From Candidatus Omnitrophota bacterium (GTDB lineage: Bacteria > Omnitrophota > Gorgyraeia > Aquiviventales > Aquiviventaceae), in contig JACQRE010000143.1 of the NCBI GenBank assembly GCA_016206585.1, positions 1 to 22,013 of the forward strand: a DNA stretch of 22,013 nucleotides, read 5' to 3'. The notes below the pieces were generated by a model that worked only from the letters and a program-made list of their open reading frames with translations, made no database searches and was not told the origin of the DNA. Both the position numbers and the translations under genes were made by a program. Shown piece by piece: positions 7,311-13,877 of the stretch; position 1 is the first letter of the stretch; the number at the start of each line of letters is the position of its first letter.

Positions 7311-8581
7311 GCGTTCGGAGTTCGGAGTTCGGAACACTGAACGGTTTGAATGAGGGGTTGTTGGCCGACCGCGTGCTGGTGGGCGGCGTGAACAGCCCGG
7401 TGCGGGCGTTCCGGCAGGTCGGCGGCGAGCCGGTCCTGCTGGCGGGTGCGAAGGGGGCAACGGTTCGCGATGACGCGGGCCGCACATACGTCGACTTCAT
7501 CATGGGTTGGGGCGCCCAGATTCTGGGCCACAACCCGCCGGCCGCGGTGCAGGCGCTGCGCCGGCAGCTGGCCGCAGGCGCCCTCGTGGGATTGACCCAT
7601 CCGGCGGAGGCACGGCTCGCGGCGATGATCGCCGACGTGGTGCCGTCAGTTGAGCAACTACGGTTCACGGTGTCGGGCACCGAGGCCTGCATGACCGCGG
7701 TGAAAATCGCGCGCGCCCACGCCGGTCGCTCGAAGGTCCTCGTCTTCGACGGCTGTTACCATGGTCACGGGGAAAGCCTGATGGCGGGCAAGAGCGCGGG
7801 GCTGCCCAATGCGCTCTCCGGTGAGACCGTGTCGGTTCCGTATAACGACGTGGGGGCAGCGGAGCGGGCCATCGAGCGGTTCGGGCAGGAGTTGGCGGCG
7901 GTGATCGTGGAGCCCGTGGCGGCGAACATGGGGGTGGTCGCGCCGGAGCCCAGGTTCCTGATGGCCCTGAGGGAGTTCACGTCACAGCGGAACATCGTCC
8001 TCATCTTCGATGAGGTCGTCACCGGATTCCGCCTCGGCTACGGCAGCGCGCAGTCGCTGGTCAACGTCCAGACGGATCTCACAACCTTCGGCAAGATCAT
8101 CGGCGGCGGCCTGCCGATCGGTGCCGTGGGCGGGCCCCGGCGGCTGATGCAGCACCTCGCCCCGGAAGGCGACGTCTACCACGGCGGCACGTTCGCCGGC
8201 CATCCGCTGAGCATGGCGGCCGGCCTGGCGGTGTTGAGCGCCCTGAAGCAGCGCCCGCCGTACCAGCGGCTGGAGCGGCTCTCCCAACGGCTGGCGGACG
8301 GCCTGGCGCACGCCGCGCGCGACGCCGGCGTGCCGATCCAGGTCAACCGGGCCGGCTCGATGCTGACGGTGTTCTTCTCGGACCAGCCGGTCCGCAACGC
8401 CCAGCAAGCCAAAGCCAGCCGGCGGGAGCGCTTCGCGCAGTGGGCCAACGCGCTGCGGCGCGGCGGCTTCCTGATCCCGCCGTCGCCGTTTGAGGCGCTG
8501 TTCCTCTCGACGGCCCACACGAACACCCACATCGACCGGATGGTCCGCGCCTCGCGCGGGGCGTTCGCCGCCATGCGATAA
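7307..8581 (+). CDS. hemL: Glutamate-1-semialdehyde 2,1-aminomutase
   Basis: HemL converts glutamate-1-semialdehyde to 5-aminolevulinate, using PLP/PMP, in partnership with HemA. The 424-residue product is of family length. Landmarks are GGVNSPVRAFRQVGG (residues 26-40), TVSGTEACMTAVKIAR, DGCYHGHGES, the Asp of VLIFDEVVTGFR that holds the pyridine nitrogen, and the PLP lysine K263 in FGKIIGGGLPIGAVGG. The frame is open upstream; ATG 7307, overlapping the hemB stop, is preferred because homology begins about 15 residues later. The first residues, MSVRSSEFGT, are encoded by a heptamer array and are probably an added tail. rex follows 1 nt after the stop. Confidence 0.95.
   Translation: MSVRSSEFGTLNGLNEGLLADRVLVGGVNSPVRAFRQVGGEPVLLAGAKGATVRDDAGRTYVDFIMGWGAQILGHNPPAAVQALRRQLAAGALVGLTHPAEARLAAMIADVVPSVEQLRFTVSGTEACMTAVKIARAHAGRSKVLVFDGCYHGHGESLMAGKSAGLPNALSGETVSVPYNDVGAAERAIERFGQELAAVIVEPVAANMGVVAPEPRFLMALREFTSQRNIVLIFDEVVTGFRLGYGSAQSLVNVQTDLTTFGKIIGGGLPIGAVGGPRRLMQHLAPEGDVYHGGTFAGHPLSMAAGLAVLSALKQRPPYQRLERLSQRLADGLAHAARDAGVPIQVNRAGSMLTVFFSDQPVRNAQQAKASRRERFAQWANALRRGGFLIPPSPFEALFLSTAHTNTHIDRMVRASRGAFAAMR
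7313..7333. repeat. Heptamer array at the hemL start codon (3 perfect units)
   Basis: Three exact tandem copies of GTTCGGA begin 3 nt after the hemL ATG. They encode VRSSEFG-type residues ahead of the conserved part of HemL. Three units are 21 nt, so the present copy number keeps the frame; gain or loss of one unit would shift it. Confidence 0.9.
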
Positions 8582-8582
8582 G

Positions 8583-9311
8583 ATGCCGCGAACCAACGAC
8601 CGTTCCAACCACCGGATCACCTCGGCGCGGCCGACCGAGACGGCACCGTCCTCGCTGTCGAGGAAGTGCCGCGGCGCGGCGGCGACGCGGCCGGCACCCG
8701 AAGCGTGCGTGGCACGGCTCTCGCTCTACGTGCGGGAGCTGACCCGCTTGGCGTCGCAGCGCGTGGGGTTCGTCTCGTCGCGCCGGCTGGCCGGGCAGCT
8801 GGGGTTGACCGACGCGCAGGTCCGGCGGGATCTGAGCTATTTCGGACAGTTCGGCACCAGCGGCCGCGGCTACGAAGTGCAGCGGCTGCACGACCGGCTG
8901 ACCACGATCCTCGGCGTCTCGGGCCGGACGTGGCACGTCGCCCTCGCCGGGGCGGGGAACCTCGGCTCAGCGCTGCTGGCCTATCGGGGATTCCGCGAGC
9001 GCGGCTTCCTCTTCAAGGTGGCGGTCGACACCGACCCCCAGAAGGTGGGCCGTACGGTGCAGGGGCTCACCGTGGCCTCCGCCTCCCAGCTGCCGCTGCT
9101 GGTCAGGCGGCACGACATCCAGATCGGGCTGATTGCGGTGCCGGTGGAGTCCGCGCAGGCGGTCTGCGACCAGCTGGTCGAGAGCGGCGTGCGCGCCATC
9201 GTGAACTTCGCCCCGGTGCGGCTGGAAGTGCCGTCCTCCGTGTGGCTGCGCGTCGTCGACCTGGCGATCGAGCTGGAAAGCCTGGCGTTCTACCTGGCCA
9301 GAACGAAATGA
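8583..9311 (+). CDS. rex: Redox-sensing transcriptional repressor
   Basis: Rex binds DNA when the NADH/NAD+ ratio is low and lets go when NADH binds, controlling respiratory and fermentative genes. The 242-residue product has the winged-helix part RLSLYVRELTRLASQRVGFVSSRRLAGQLGLTDAQ (from about residue 43), the very typical VRRDLSYFGQFGTSGRGYEV, then a Rossmann NADH fold with VALAGAGNLGSALLAY and VDTDPQKVG, and the C-terminal INFAPVRLEVP-like block. The first ~40 residues are a low-similarity, Arg/Ser/Thr-rich extension relative to most Rex proteins, so a later start is possible. It sits at the head of quinone and cytochrome genes, which are plausible targets; no Rex operator was recognised. 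Its stop overlaps the ATG of the 38-codon ORF at 9308. Confidence 0.93.
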   Translation: MPRTNDRSNHRITSARPTETAPSSLSRKCRGAAATRPAPEACVARLSLYVRELTRLASQRVGFVSSRRLAGQLGLTDAQVRRDLSYFGQFGTSGRGYEVQRLHDRLTTILGVSGRTWHVALAGAGNLGSALLAYRGFRERGFLFKVAVDTDPQKVGRTVQGLTVASASQLPLLVRRHDIQIGLIAVPVESAQAVCDQLVESGVRAIVNFAPVRLEVPSSVWLRVVDLAIELESLAFYLARTK

Positions 9312-9424
9312 TCCCACCACCTGCGCGAGGCTGCCGCAGGCAGCCTGATTCGTCTCGCCGGAGGCGGATCAGGCTTCACGCGAGGCGAATCCGGCCTATA
9401 GCCAACGCGCAGGTGGTGGGATGA
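9308..9424 (+). CDS. Putative 38-residue leader ORF within structured element, copy 1
   Basis: ATG at 9308 overlaps the rex stop (ATGA) and the ORF stop overlaps the ubiE ATG (ATGA). It encodes MIPPPARGCRRQP... and ends ...ANAQVVG, a very basic 38-residue peptide with no recognised function. An ORF of identical length with the same first five and last four residues lies at 11191. Ribosomes leaving rex could translate through it and open the stem that hides the ubiE ribosome binding site. The shared peptide ends follow directly from the shared DNA ends, so the peptide itself may be unimportant. Translation is not shown. Confidence 0.45.
   Translation: MIPPPARGCRRQPDSSRRRRIRLHARRIRPIANAQVVG
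9311..9422. promoter_or_regulatory. Structured intergenic element, copy 1 (17-bp closing stem over the ubiE start)
   Basis: Perfect 17-bp inverted repeat, ATCCCACCACCTGCGCG (9311-9327) with its complement at 9406-9422. The right arm contains AGGTGG, the likely ubiE ribosome binding site, and the first two bases of the ATG, so the folded RNA would hide the start. Inside are a 7-bp hairpin GGCTGCC-GCA-GGCAGCC (9329-9345), a 12-bp stem GATTCGTCTCGC with GCGAGGCGAATC (9347-9358 / 9380-9391, one G-U pair), and a weak 3-bp hairpin near 9393-9403. It has the same overall length and plan as the element at 11194. Confidence 0.8.
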
Positions 9425-10185
9425 CCCCCGAAGAGAAACGGCCGTTCGTGCAGCGGTTGTTCAGCCGCATCGCCCCGCGGTACGACTGGTTCAACCGGTT
9501 GGCCAGCTTCGGCCTGGATCAGCGATGGCGCCGGGCGGCGGTGGTCCGGGGCGGCATCGCGCCGGGCCAGCGGATCCTGGACGTCTGCACCGGCACCGGG
9601 GATCTCGCCGTGCTGTGCGCGAGGCGTTACGGCGCGGCGGTCGGCATCGACATGAACCGGGAGATGTTGGGACGAGCACGGCGCAAATCGCGAGCGAAGC
9701 GCCTGCCGATCGGCTGGGTGCAGGGTGATGCGGAAGCACTCCCGTTTCCCAGCGAGACGTTCGACCGCGTCGTGATCGGTTTTTCCACCCGGAACCTCAG
9801 CAACCTGACCCAAGGGCTCACGGACATGGTCCGCGTGCTGCGCCCCGGCGGGCAGCTGCTCATCCTCGAGACGGGCTATCCCTCGAACCCGCTCCTGCGC
9901 GTTGGCTATCAGCTGTTCCTGTTCACGGTCGCGCGGCTGATCGGATTCCTGCTGACGGGGCGGCTGTGGCCGTTCACCTATCTGGCCCGCTCGGTGAAGC
10001 AGTTCCTGACGCCGCCGCAGATGATCGACCGTTTGCAGCGGCTCGACACGCAGGTCGAATACGTGCCGCTTTCCCATGGACTGGCGAGCCTCTACGTGGC
10101 GGCCAAAATTGGCCCCAAGCCGGACGCGGATTGCGCGGCGGATGGGCAGCACAGCATCCTGGAAGTCACCTCATGCCGTCCGTAA
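9421..10185 (+). CDS. ubiE: Demethylmenaquinone / ubiquinone methyltransferase
   Basis: UbiE/MenG is the SAM-dependent C-methyltransferase that finishes menaquinone (or acts in ubiquinone) synthesis. The 254-residue product has the family signature IAPRYDWFNRLASFGLDQRWRR (residues 18-38; split here only for description), SAM motif I ILDVCTGTGDLAVL (about 52-65), GIDMNREML, QGDAEALPFP, GFSTRNLSN and the second signature VRVLRPGGQLLILE. With a long-chain prenyl synthase next door and no ubiquinone genes visible, menaquinone is the likelier quinone (inference). The ATG at 9421 follows AGGTGGTGGG directly, which lies in the closing stem of the structured element. The 3' end overlaps the prenyl synthase by 13 nt. 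The C-terminal ~20 residues look non-conserved. Confidence 0.92.
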   Translation: MTPEEKRPFVQRLFSRIAPRYDWFNRLASFGLDQRWRRAAVVRGGIAPGQRILDVCTGTGDLAVLCARRYGAAVGIDMNREMLGRARRKSRAKRLPIGWVQGDAEALPFPSETFDRVVIGFSTRNLSNLTQGLTDMVRVLRPGGQLLILETGYPSNPLLRVGYQLFLFTVARLIGFLLTGRLWPFTYLARSVKQFLTPPQMIDRLQRLDTQVEYVPLSHGLASLYVAAKIGPKPDADCAADGQHSILEVTSCRP

Positions 10186-11180
10186 GCGCGCCGGACCGCC
10201 GCCACCCGTCCCGCACCATCGACCAGGCGCTGGCGCCCGTCAAGGCCGGCCTCGAGGCGGTCTCCCGCCGAATTCTCTCCCACCTCACCGATCCCGTGGC
10301 GCGCAACGTCGTCTACCTGATCACCGCGGGCGGCAAGCGGCTGCGTCCGGCCCTAGTGCTGCTGTGCGGCGCCTGCGGCCCGTCGCCGAGCCGCGCGGCG
10401 CTCATCGACACGGCGACCGCCGTCGAGCTCATCCACACCGCCACGCTGATCCACGACGACATCATCGACCAGTCGCTGGTGCGCCGCTCGCAGCCCAGCT
10501 TCCACGCGCGCTGGGGCACGGAGCGCGCCGTCCTGATGGGCGACTACCTCTACGCGACCGCCTTCACGCTGCTGGCCCGGCTCGAACAGCCCGCGGTGAT
10601 GCAGACGATGGCCGAGGTCTGCCAGCAGCTCTGCCGGGGAGAGCTCCGGGAAGTGGAGGCGCGTTTCCGCCTCGATTTGACCGAAGCGGAATATTTCGAT
10701 ATCATCCGCGACAAAACCGCCTCGCTGGTCGGCGGCTGCTGCCAGAGTGGTGCGCTGCTGGGCGGGTGCGATGCGGAGGCGGTCCAGCGGCTGACCGCGT
10801 TCGGGATCAACTTCGGGCTCGCGTTCCAGATCATCGACGACTGCCTGGATCTGACGAGCGACCAGCAGCAGCTGGGCAAGTCGGTGCTCGCGGACCTGGA
10901 CAAAGGGGCGTTGTCGCTGCCGATCATCTACCTCACGCAGACGATGACCGCGCGGGAGCGCGACCGGCTCTTCGCGCCGCTGCGCGACCGAAGCACTGAC
11001 CCAGCGTTCCTCGCGGAGGTGGCGAAGGCGGCTGCCGCCTCCGGGGCGATCGCCAGGGCGCAGGAGCGGGCCCGCGCGCTGGTGCAGACGGCGCGCGAGA
11101 CGCTGGGCGAGCTGCCCATCGACGGCCTCCAGGACGCCTACGATTTCCTGACCGACTATGCGGTGAGCCGCAGAAGCTGA
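10173..11180 (+). CDS. Long-chain polyprenyl diphosphate synthase (heptaprenyl/octaprenyl type)
   Basis: This trans-prenyltransferase extends allylic diphosphates with isopentenyl diphosphate to make the quinone side chain. The 335-residue product (start ATG 10173 inside the end of ubiE) shows GGKRLRPAL (residues 53-61), the first Asp-rich motif HDDIID (about 94-99), GDYLYATAF, DKTASLVGGCC, and the second Asp-rich motif FQIIDDCLDLT (219-228) followed by GKSVLADLDKGALSLP. The residue five places before the first Asp is Ala, as in long-chain rather than short-chain enzymes. The frame opens farther upstream but homology supports 10173. HepT, IspB or SdsA-like specificity cannot be told from sequence. 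Its substrate-supply role matches ubiE just upstream. Confidence 0.92.
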   Translation: MPSVSAPDRRHPSRTIDQALAPVKAGLEAVSRRILSHLTDPVARNVVYLITAGGKRLRPALVLLCGACGPSPSRAALIDTATAVELIHTATLIHDDIIDQSLVRRSQPSFHARWGTERAVLMGDYLYATAFTLLARLEQPAVMQTMAEVCQQLCRGELREVEARFRLDLTEAEYFDIIRDKTASLVGGCCQSGALLGGCDAEAVQRLTAFGINFGLAFQIIDDCLDLTSDQQQLGKSVLADLDKGALSLPIIYLTQTMTARERDRLFAPLRDRSTDPAFLAEVAKAAAASGAIARAQERARALVQTARETLGELPIDGLQDAYDFLTDYAVSRRS

Positions 11181-11190
11181 GAGGAGCTCG

Positions 11191-11307
11191 ATGATCCCAC
11201 CACCTGTGTGTCGGCCAAAGGCCGGTCGCTGGCAGCGATCGGTATCTGACAAGATTGTGCCAGCAACCTGGTTCGCCTTCGGCGAACCCACACAGGTGGT
11301 GGGATGA
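11191..11307 (+). CDS. Putative 38-residue leader ORF within structured element, copy 2
   Basis: This copy has its own good ribosome binding site, GAGGAG at 11181-11186, 4 nt before the ATG. The ORF begins MIPPPVCRPKAGRW and ends FGEPTQVVG; its TGA overlaps the tatA ATG. Length (38 codons), first five and last four residues match the ORF at 9308, while the middle is unrelated. Translation through it would open the stem covering the tatA start. No function is recognised for the peptide. Confidence 0.5.
   Translation: MIPPPVCRPKAGRWQRSVSDKIVPATWFAFGEPTQVVG
11194..11305. promoter_or_regulatory. Structured intergenic element, copy 2 (17-bp closing stem over the tatA start)
   Basis: Perfect 17-bp inverted repeat ATCCCACCACCTGTGTG (11194-11210) with its complement at 11289-11305, which holds the AGGTGG before tatA and the first two bases of its ATG. 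Inside: CGGCC-AAA-GGCCG (11212-11224), a 7-bp stem GCTGGCA / TGCCAGC (11228-11234 / 11258-11264), and GGTTCGCC-TTC-GGCGAACC (11270-11288), which abuts the closing stem. The total is 112 nt, as in copy 1. Two base pairs of the closing stem are C-G in copy 1 and T-A here, keeping the pairing. Confidence 0.8.
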
Positions 11308-11468
11308 ACCTCGGATTCGGGGAATTGCTCGTGGTGCTCGTGATCGTGCTGTTGATCGTGGGGGCCCGCCGGCTGCCCGAGATCGGCCGCTCGCTGGGCG
11401 AGGCGGTCCGGGAGTTTCAGCGGGCGGTCAGCGGGAAGTCCACTCGAAACCGCAAGGAGAAACCTTAG
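11304..11468 (+). CDS. tatA: Twin-arginine translocase subunit TatA/TatE family
   Basis: A 54-residue protein: short N-terminus NLGFGELLVVLVIVLLIVGA forming one membrane helix, the hinge and conserved ARRLPEIGRSLGEAVREFQ amphipathic helix, then a basic tail. This is the usual TatA layout; family members are often 60-90 residues, so it is short but complete. TatA forms the pore that passes folded proteins across the cytoplasmic membrane. It directly precedes the Rieske protein, which carries a twin-arginine motif and is a classical Tat substrate, so the pair makes functional sense. tatC is not in the window. The start follows AGGTGGTGGG in the structured element. Confidence 0.93.
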   Translation: MNLGFGELLVVLVIVLLIVGARRLPEIGRSLGEAVREFQRAVSGKSTRNRKEKP

Positions 11469-11480
11469 AGCTCCTAGTCC

Positions 11481-12062
11481 ATGGAAGAGACGTCAGGCGC
11501 AACACCGGCAGCCAACCCGGTCGCCGCAGCGGGAGCCCCATCGGCGGCAAAGCCGGATTGGTGGAAGCAACTCAACGACCAGCTGGACCGGCGCCAGTTC
11601 CTATTGAAGTCCGGCTGGGCATGCTTCTGGGTGTTTCTGGGCGGCTGGCTGCTGTCCAACCTTCGCTACCTCTTTCCGAACGTGCTGTACGAACCGACGC
11701 TGTCCTTCAAGGCGGGCAAGCCGGAGGAGTTTCCTCTTGGCGTGAGCGAGAAGTGGAAGAAGACCCAGCGCGCATGGATCATCCGGAAGGAAGACGGGTT
11801 CTACTGTTTCTGGGCGCGCTGCACGCACCTGGGCTGCACGCCGAACTGGTTCGACGCCGAGGGGCGCTTCAAGTGCCCGTGCCACGGCTCAAACTTCAAC
11901 AAGGACGGCGATGTGGTGGCCGGCCCGGCCCCCAAGCCGCTGTGGCGCTGCGCCATCCAGCTGGCGGATGATGGGCAGCTGCTGATCGACAAGGCCCGGC
12001 TCGAGAACCGGCCCGGCGCGCGCGAGCAGGGCGACTTCTTCCTCCCCTATCAGAACGCCTGA
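11481..12062 (+). CDS. Rieske [2Fe-2S] protein of a cytochrome bc-type complex
   Basis: The iron-sulfur subunit takes electrons from quinol and passes them to cytochrome c. The 193-residue product has an Ala/Pro-rich N-terminus, a Tat-type motif DRRQFLLKSG with R37-R38, then one membrane anchor (residues 45-63, WACFWVFLGGWLLSNL). The cluster boxes are CTHLGC (C114, H116; C119 for the disulfide) and CPCHGSNF (C132, H135; C134 for the disulfide), all present. It is followed by the cytochrome b gene with a 1-nt TGATG overlap and preceded by tatA, supporting one operon. Two extra cysteines (about C48, C109) lie outside the cluster boxes. Confidence 0.95.
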   Translation: MEETSGATPAANPVAAAGAPSAAKPDWWKQLNDQLDRRQFLLKSGWACFWVFLGGWLLSNLRYLFPNVLYEPTLSFKAGKPEEFPLGVSEKWKKTQRAWIIRKEDGFYCFWARCTHLGCTPNWFDAEGRFKCPCHGSNFNKDGDVVAGPAPKPLWRCAIQLADDGQLLIDKARLENRPGAREQGDFFLPYQNA

Positions 12063-13870
12063 TGGCCGACGCGAAGTGTTCCCTCAGCGCCTCCCTCAAG
12101 AAAACCAAGCTCTGGAAGTCGATCTTCCGCCACGACTTCACCGACACGCCCCGCACCCGCCTGCAGCGCATCTTCGGCAACGTCTTCCTGCACCTGCATC
12201 CGGTGCGCGTCGCGAAGGATGCGCTGCGGGTGACCTACACCTGGGGGCTCGGAGGGCTGTCCTTCTACCTCTTCCTCGTGCTGACGGTCACCGGCATCCT
12301 CCTCATGTTCTACTACCGGCCGGCGAGTGCGCTGGCCTACCAGGACATCAAGGACCTGACCTTCGCGGTGACGCTCGGCGGCCTGCTGCGCAACATGCAC
12401 CGCTGGGCCGCGCACCTCATGGTGGTGGTGGTGATCCTGCACATGGTGCGCGTCTTCCTCACCGGCGCCTACAAGCCGCCGCGCGAGTACAACTGGGTGG
12501 TCGGCGTCATCCTGCTCATCATGACGCTGTTCCTCAGCTACACCGGCTACCTCCTGCCGTGGGATCAGCTCGCCCTGTGGGCGGTCACCGTCGGCGCGCA
12601 GATGGCCGCGAACTCGCCAATGCTCGGCAACGAGGGGCCCTTCCGCCTGCCGTTCATCACCGCCTCGAACGACGCGCGCTTCGGCCTCATCGGCGGGACG
12701 GTCATCAACGATGCCACGCTCATCCGGTTCTACGTCCTGCACTGCATCGCGGTGCCGTTCCTCTTCTGCATCTTCCTGTGCGTCCACCTCTGGCGCGTCC
12801 GCAAGGACAGCTTCTCGAAGCAGACCGGCCCCAAGGCCGACGTCTGGCCGCACCTGGTCTCCCGCGAGTTCCTCGCGGCACTCCTCGTCACCGTGATCCT
12901 GTTCGTCTGGTCGATGGTCCTCAACGCGCCGCTGGAGGCCGAAGCCAACCTCAACGTGACGCCCAATCCGTCCAAGGCGCCGTGGTACTTTCTCGGCTTG
13001 CAGGAGCTGCTGGTCTACTTCGATCCCTGGATCGCGGGGGTGGTGCTGCCCACCCTGATCATCGTCGGGTTGATGGCGATCCCGTACGTGGACACCAACC
13101 CGAAGGGCGTCGGCTATTGGCCCAAGATGGCGTGGCGGCGGGCCGGCCCGGTGCCCGTGTGGTACCCGACCGAGCGGCCGTTTGCCGTCAACGTGTTCAT
13201 GCTGGGCGTCATCATGTGGTTCGTCCTCATCTTCATCGGGGTCGCCTGCCGCGGGCCGAACTGGGAGTGGTACTGGCCGTGGGAATCTTGGAGCCACCGG
13301 CGGCTGACCAAGCTGACGCTGAAAAACCTGCCCAACCTCTGGGGCATCCTCCTGACAGGCAGCTACTTCCTCCTGGGCTCACCCATCCCCAAGAAGGTGA
13401 AAGAGCTGTTGTCGGCCAAGGGCGGCGCCAAAGCGCCCGAACGCGCCTCGGCGCTGGTGCACCTGGGCCTCGGCTTGGTCATCTCACTGGCCCTCTTTGT
13501 CCCGCTGCTGACCGCGCCGGACGCGGACTACCCGCTGCGCAGCCGCTACACGACCCTGTTCGAGTCGCTCGGCCGCTCGATCAATGCGCCGGTGATGAGT
13601 GCGCTGTTTCAGCTGGTCCACCAGGCCGGGGCGATGGGCTATGCCATCATCGGAGCGATCGTGCTGGCTGTGGGCGCGTGCCTGGGCTGGGTCGGCATCC
13701 GCTTCGCCCGGCTCAAGGATCGGATGTTCGATGAGCTGGGGCTCGTCAAGTACACGATCGTCATGGCGCTCTTCCTGATGATGATGGGCGTGCTCGGCAA
13801 GATCGTGCTGCGCCTGCTCTTCGGGATCAAGTACCTCATCAGCTTCCCGATCTTCAACTTCAACATCTAA
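12062..13870 (+). CDS. Fused cytochrome b subunit of a quinol-cytochrome c reductase, with extra C-terminal membrane region
   Basis: A 602-residue membrane protein. The N-terminal part aligns with cytochrome b6: LFYYRP-like MFYYRP, RNMHRWAAHLM...ILHMVR (H113, H127), LTGAYKPPREYNWVVGV, SYTGYLLPWDQLALWAV and RFYVLHCIAVPF...VHLWRVRK (H227, H242, 15 apart as in b6). The part after about residue 265 corresponds to subunit IV, with NPSKAPWYFLGLQELL in place of the PEWY loop. No cysteine occupies the b6 position that binds the extra haem (the aligned stretch reads TWGLGG). The protein continues well past a normal b6+IV length with about four more membrane segments (for example residues 465-485, 530-560, 570-590). 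It is translationally coupled to the Rieske gene. It forms the quinol-oxidising core. Confidence 0.94.
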   Translation: MADAKCSLSASLKKTKLWKSIFRHDFTDTPRTRLQRIFGNVFLHLHPVRVAKDALRVTYTWGLGGLSFYLFLVLTVTGILLMFYYRPASALAYQDIKDLTFAVTLGGLLRNMHRWAAHLMVVVVILHMVRVFLTGAYKPPREYNWVVGVILLIMTLFLSYTGYLLPWDQLALWAVTVGAQMAANSPMLGNEGPFRLPFITASNDARFGLIGGTVINDATLIRFYVLHCIAVPFLFCIFLCVHLWRVRKDSFSKQTGPKADVWPHLVSREFLAALLVTVILFVWSMVLNAPLEAEANLNVTPNPSKAPWYFLGLQELLVYFDPWIAGVVLPTLIIVGLMAIPYVDTNPKGVGYWPKMAWRRAGPVPVWYPTERPFAVNVFMLGVIMWFVLIFIGVACRGPNWEWYWPWESWSHRRLTKLTLKNLPNLWGILLTGSYFLLGSPIPKKVKELLSAKGGAKAPERASALVHLGLGLVISLALFVPLLTAPDADYPLRSRYTTLFESLGRSINAPVMSALFQLVHQAGAMGYAIIGAIVLAVGACLGWVGIRFARLKDRMFDELGLVKYTIVMALFLMMMGVLGKIVLRLLFGIKYLISFPIFNFNI

Positions 13871-13877
13871 CAAGACG

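Noticed and set aside
12050..13297. Open frame of 415 codons on the minus strand, antisense to cytochrome b
   Set aside because: The plus strand has an unmistakable cytochrome b. The antisense translation is His/Asp/Glu/Arg-rich low-complexity sequence typical of shadow frames in high-GC DNA.
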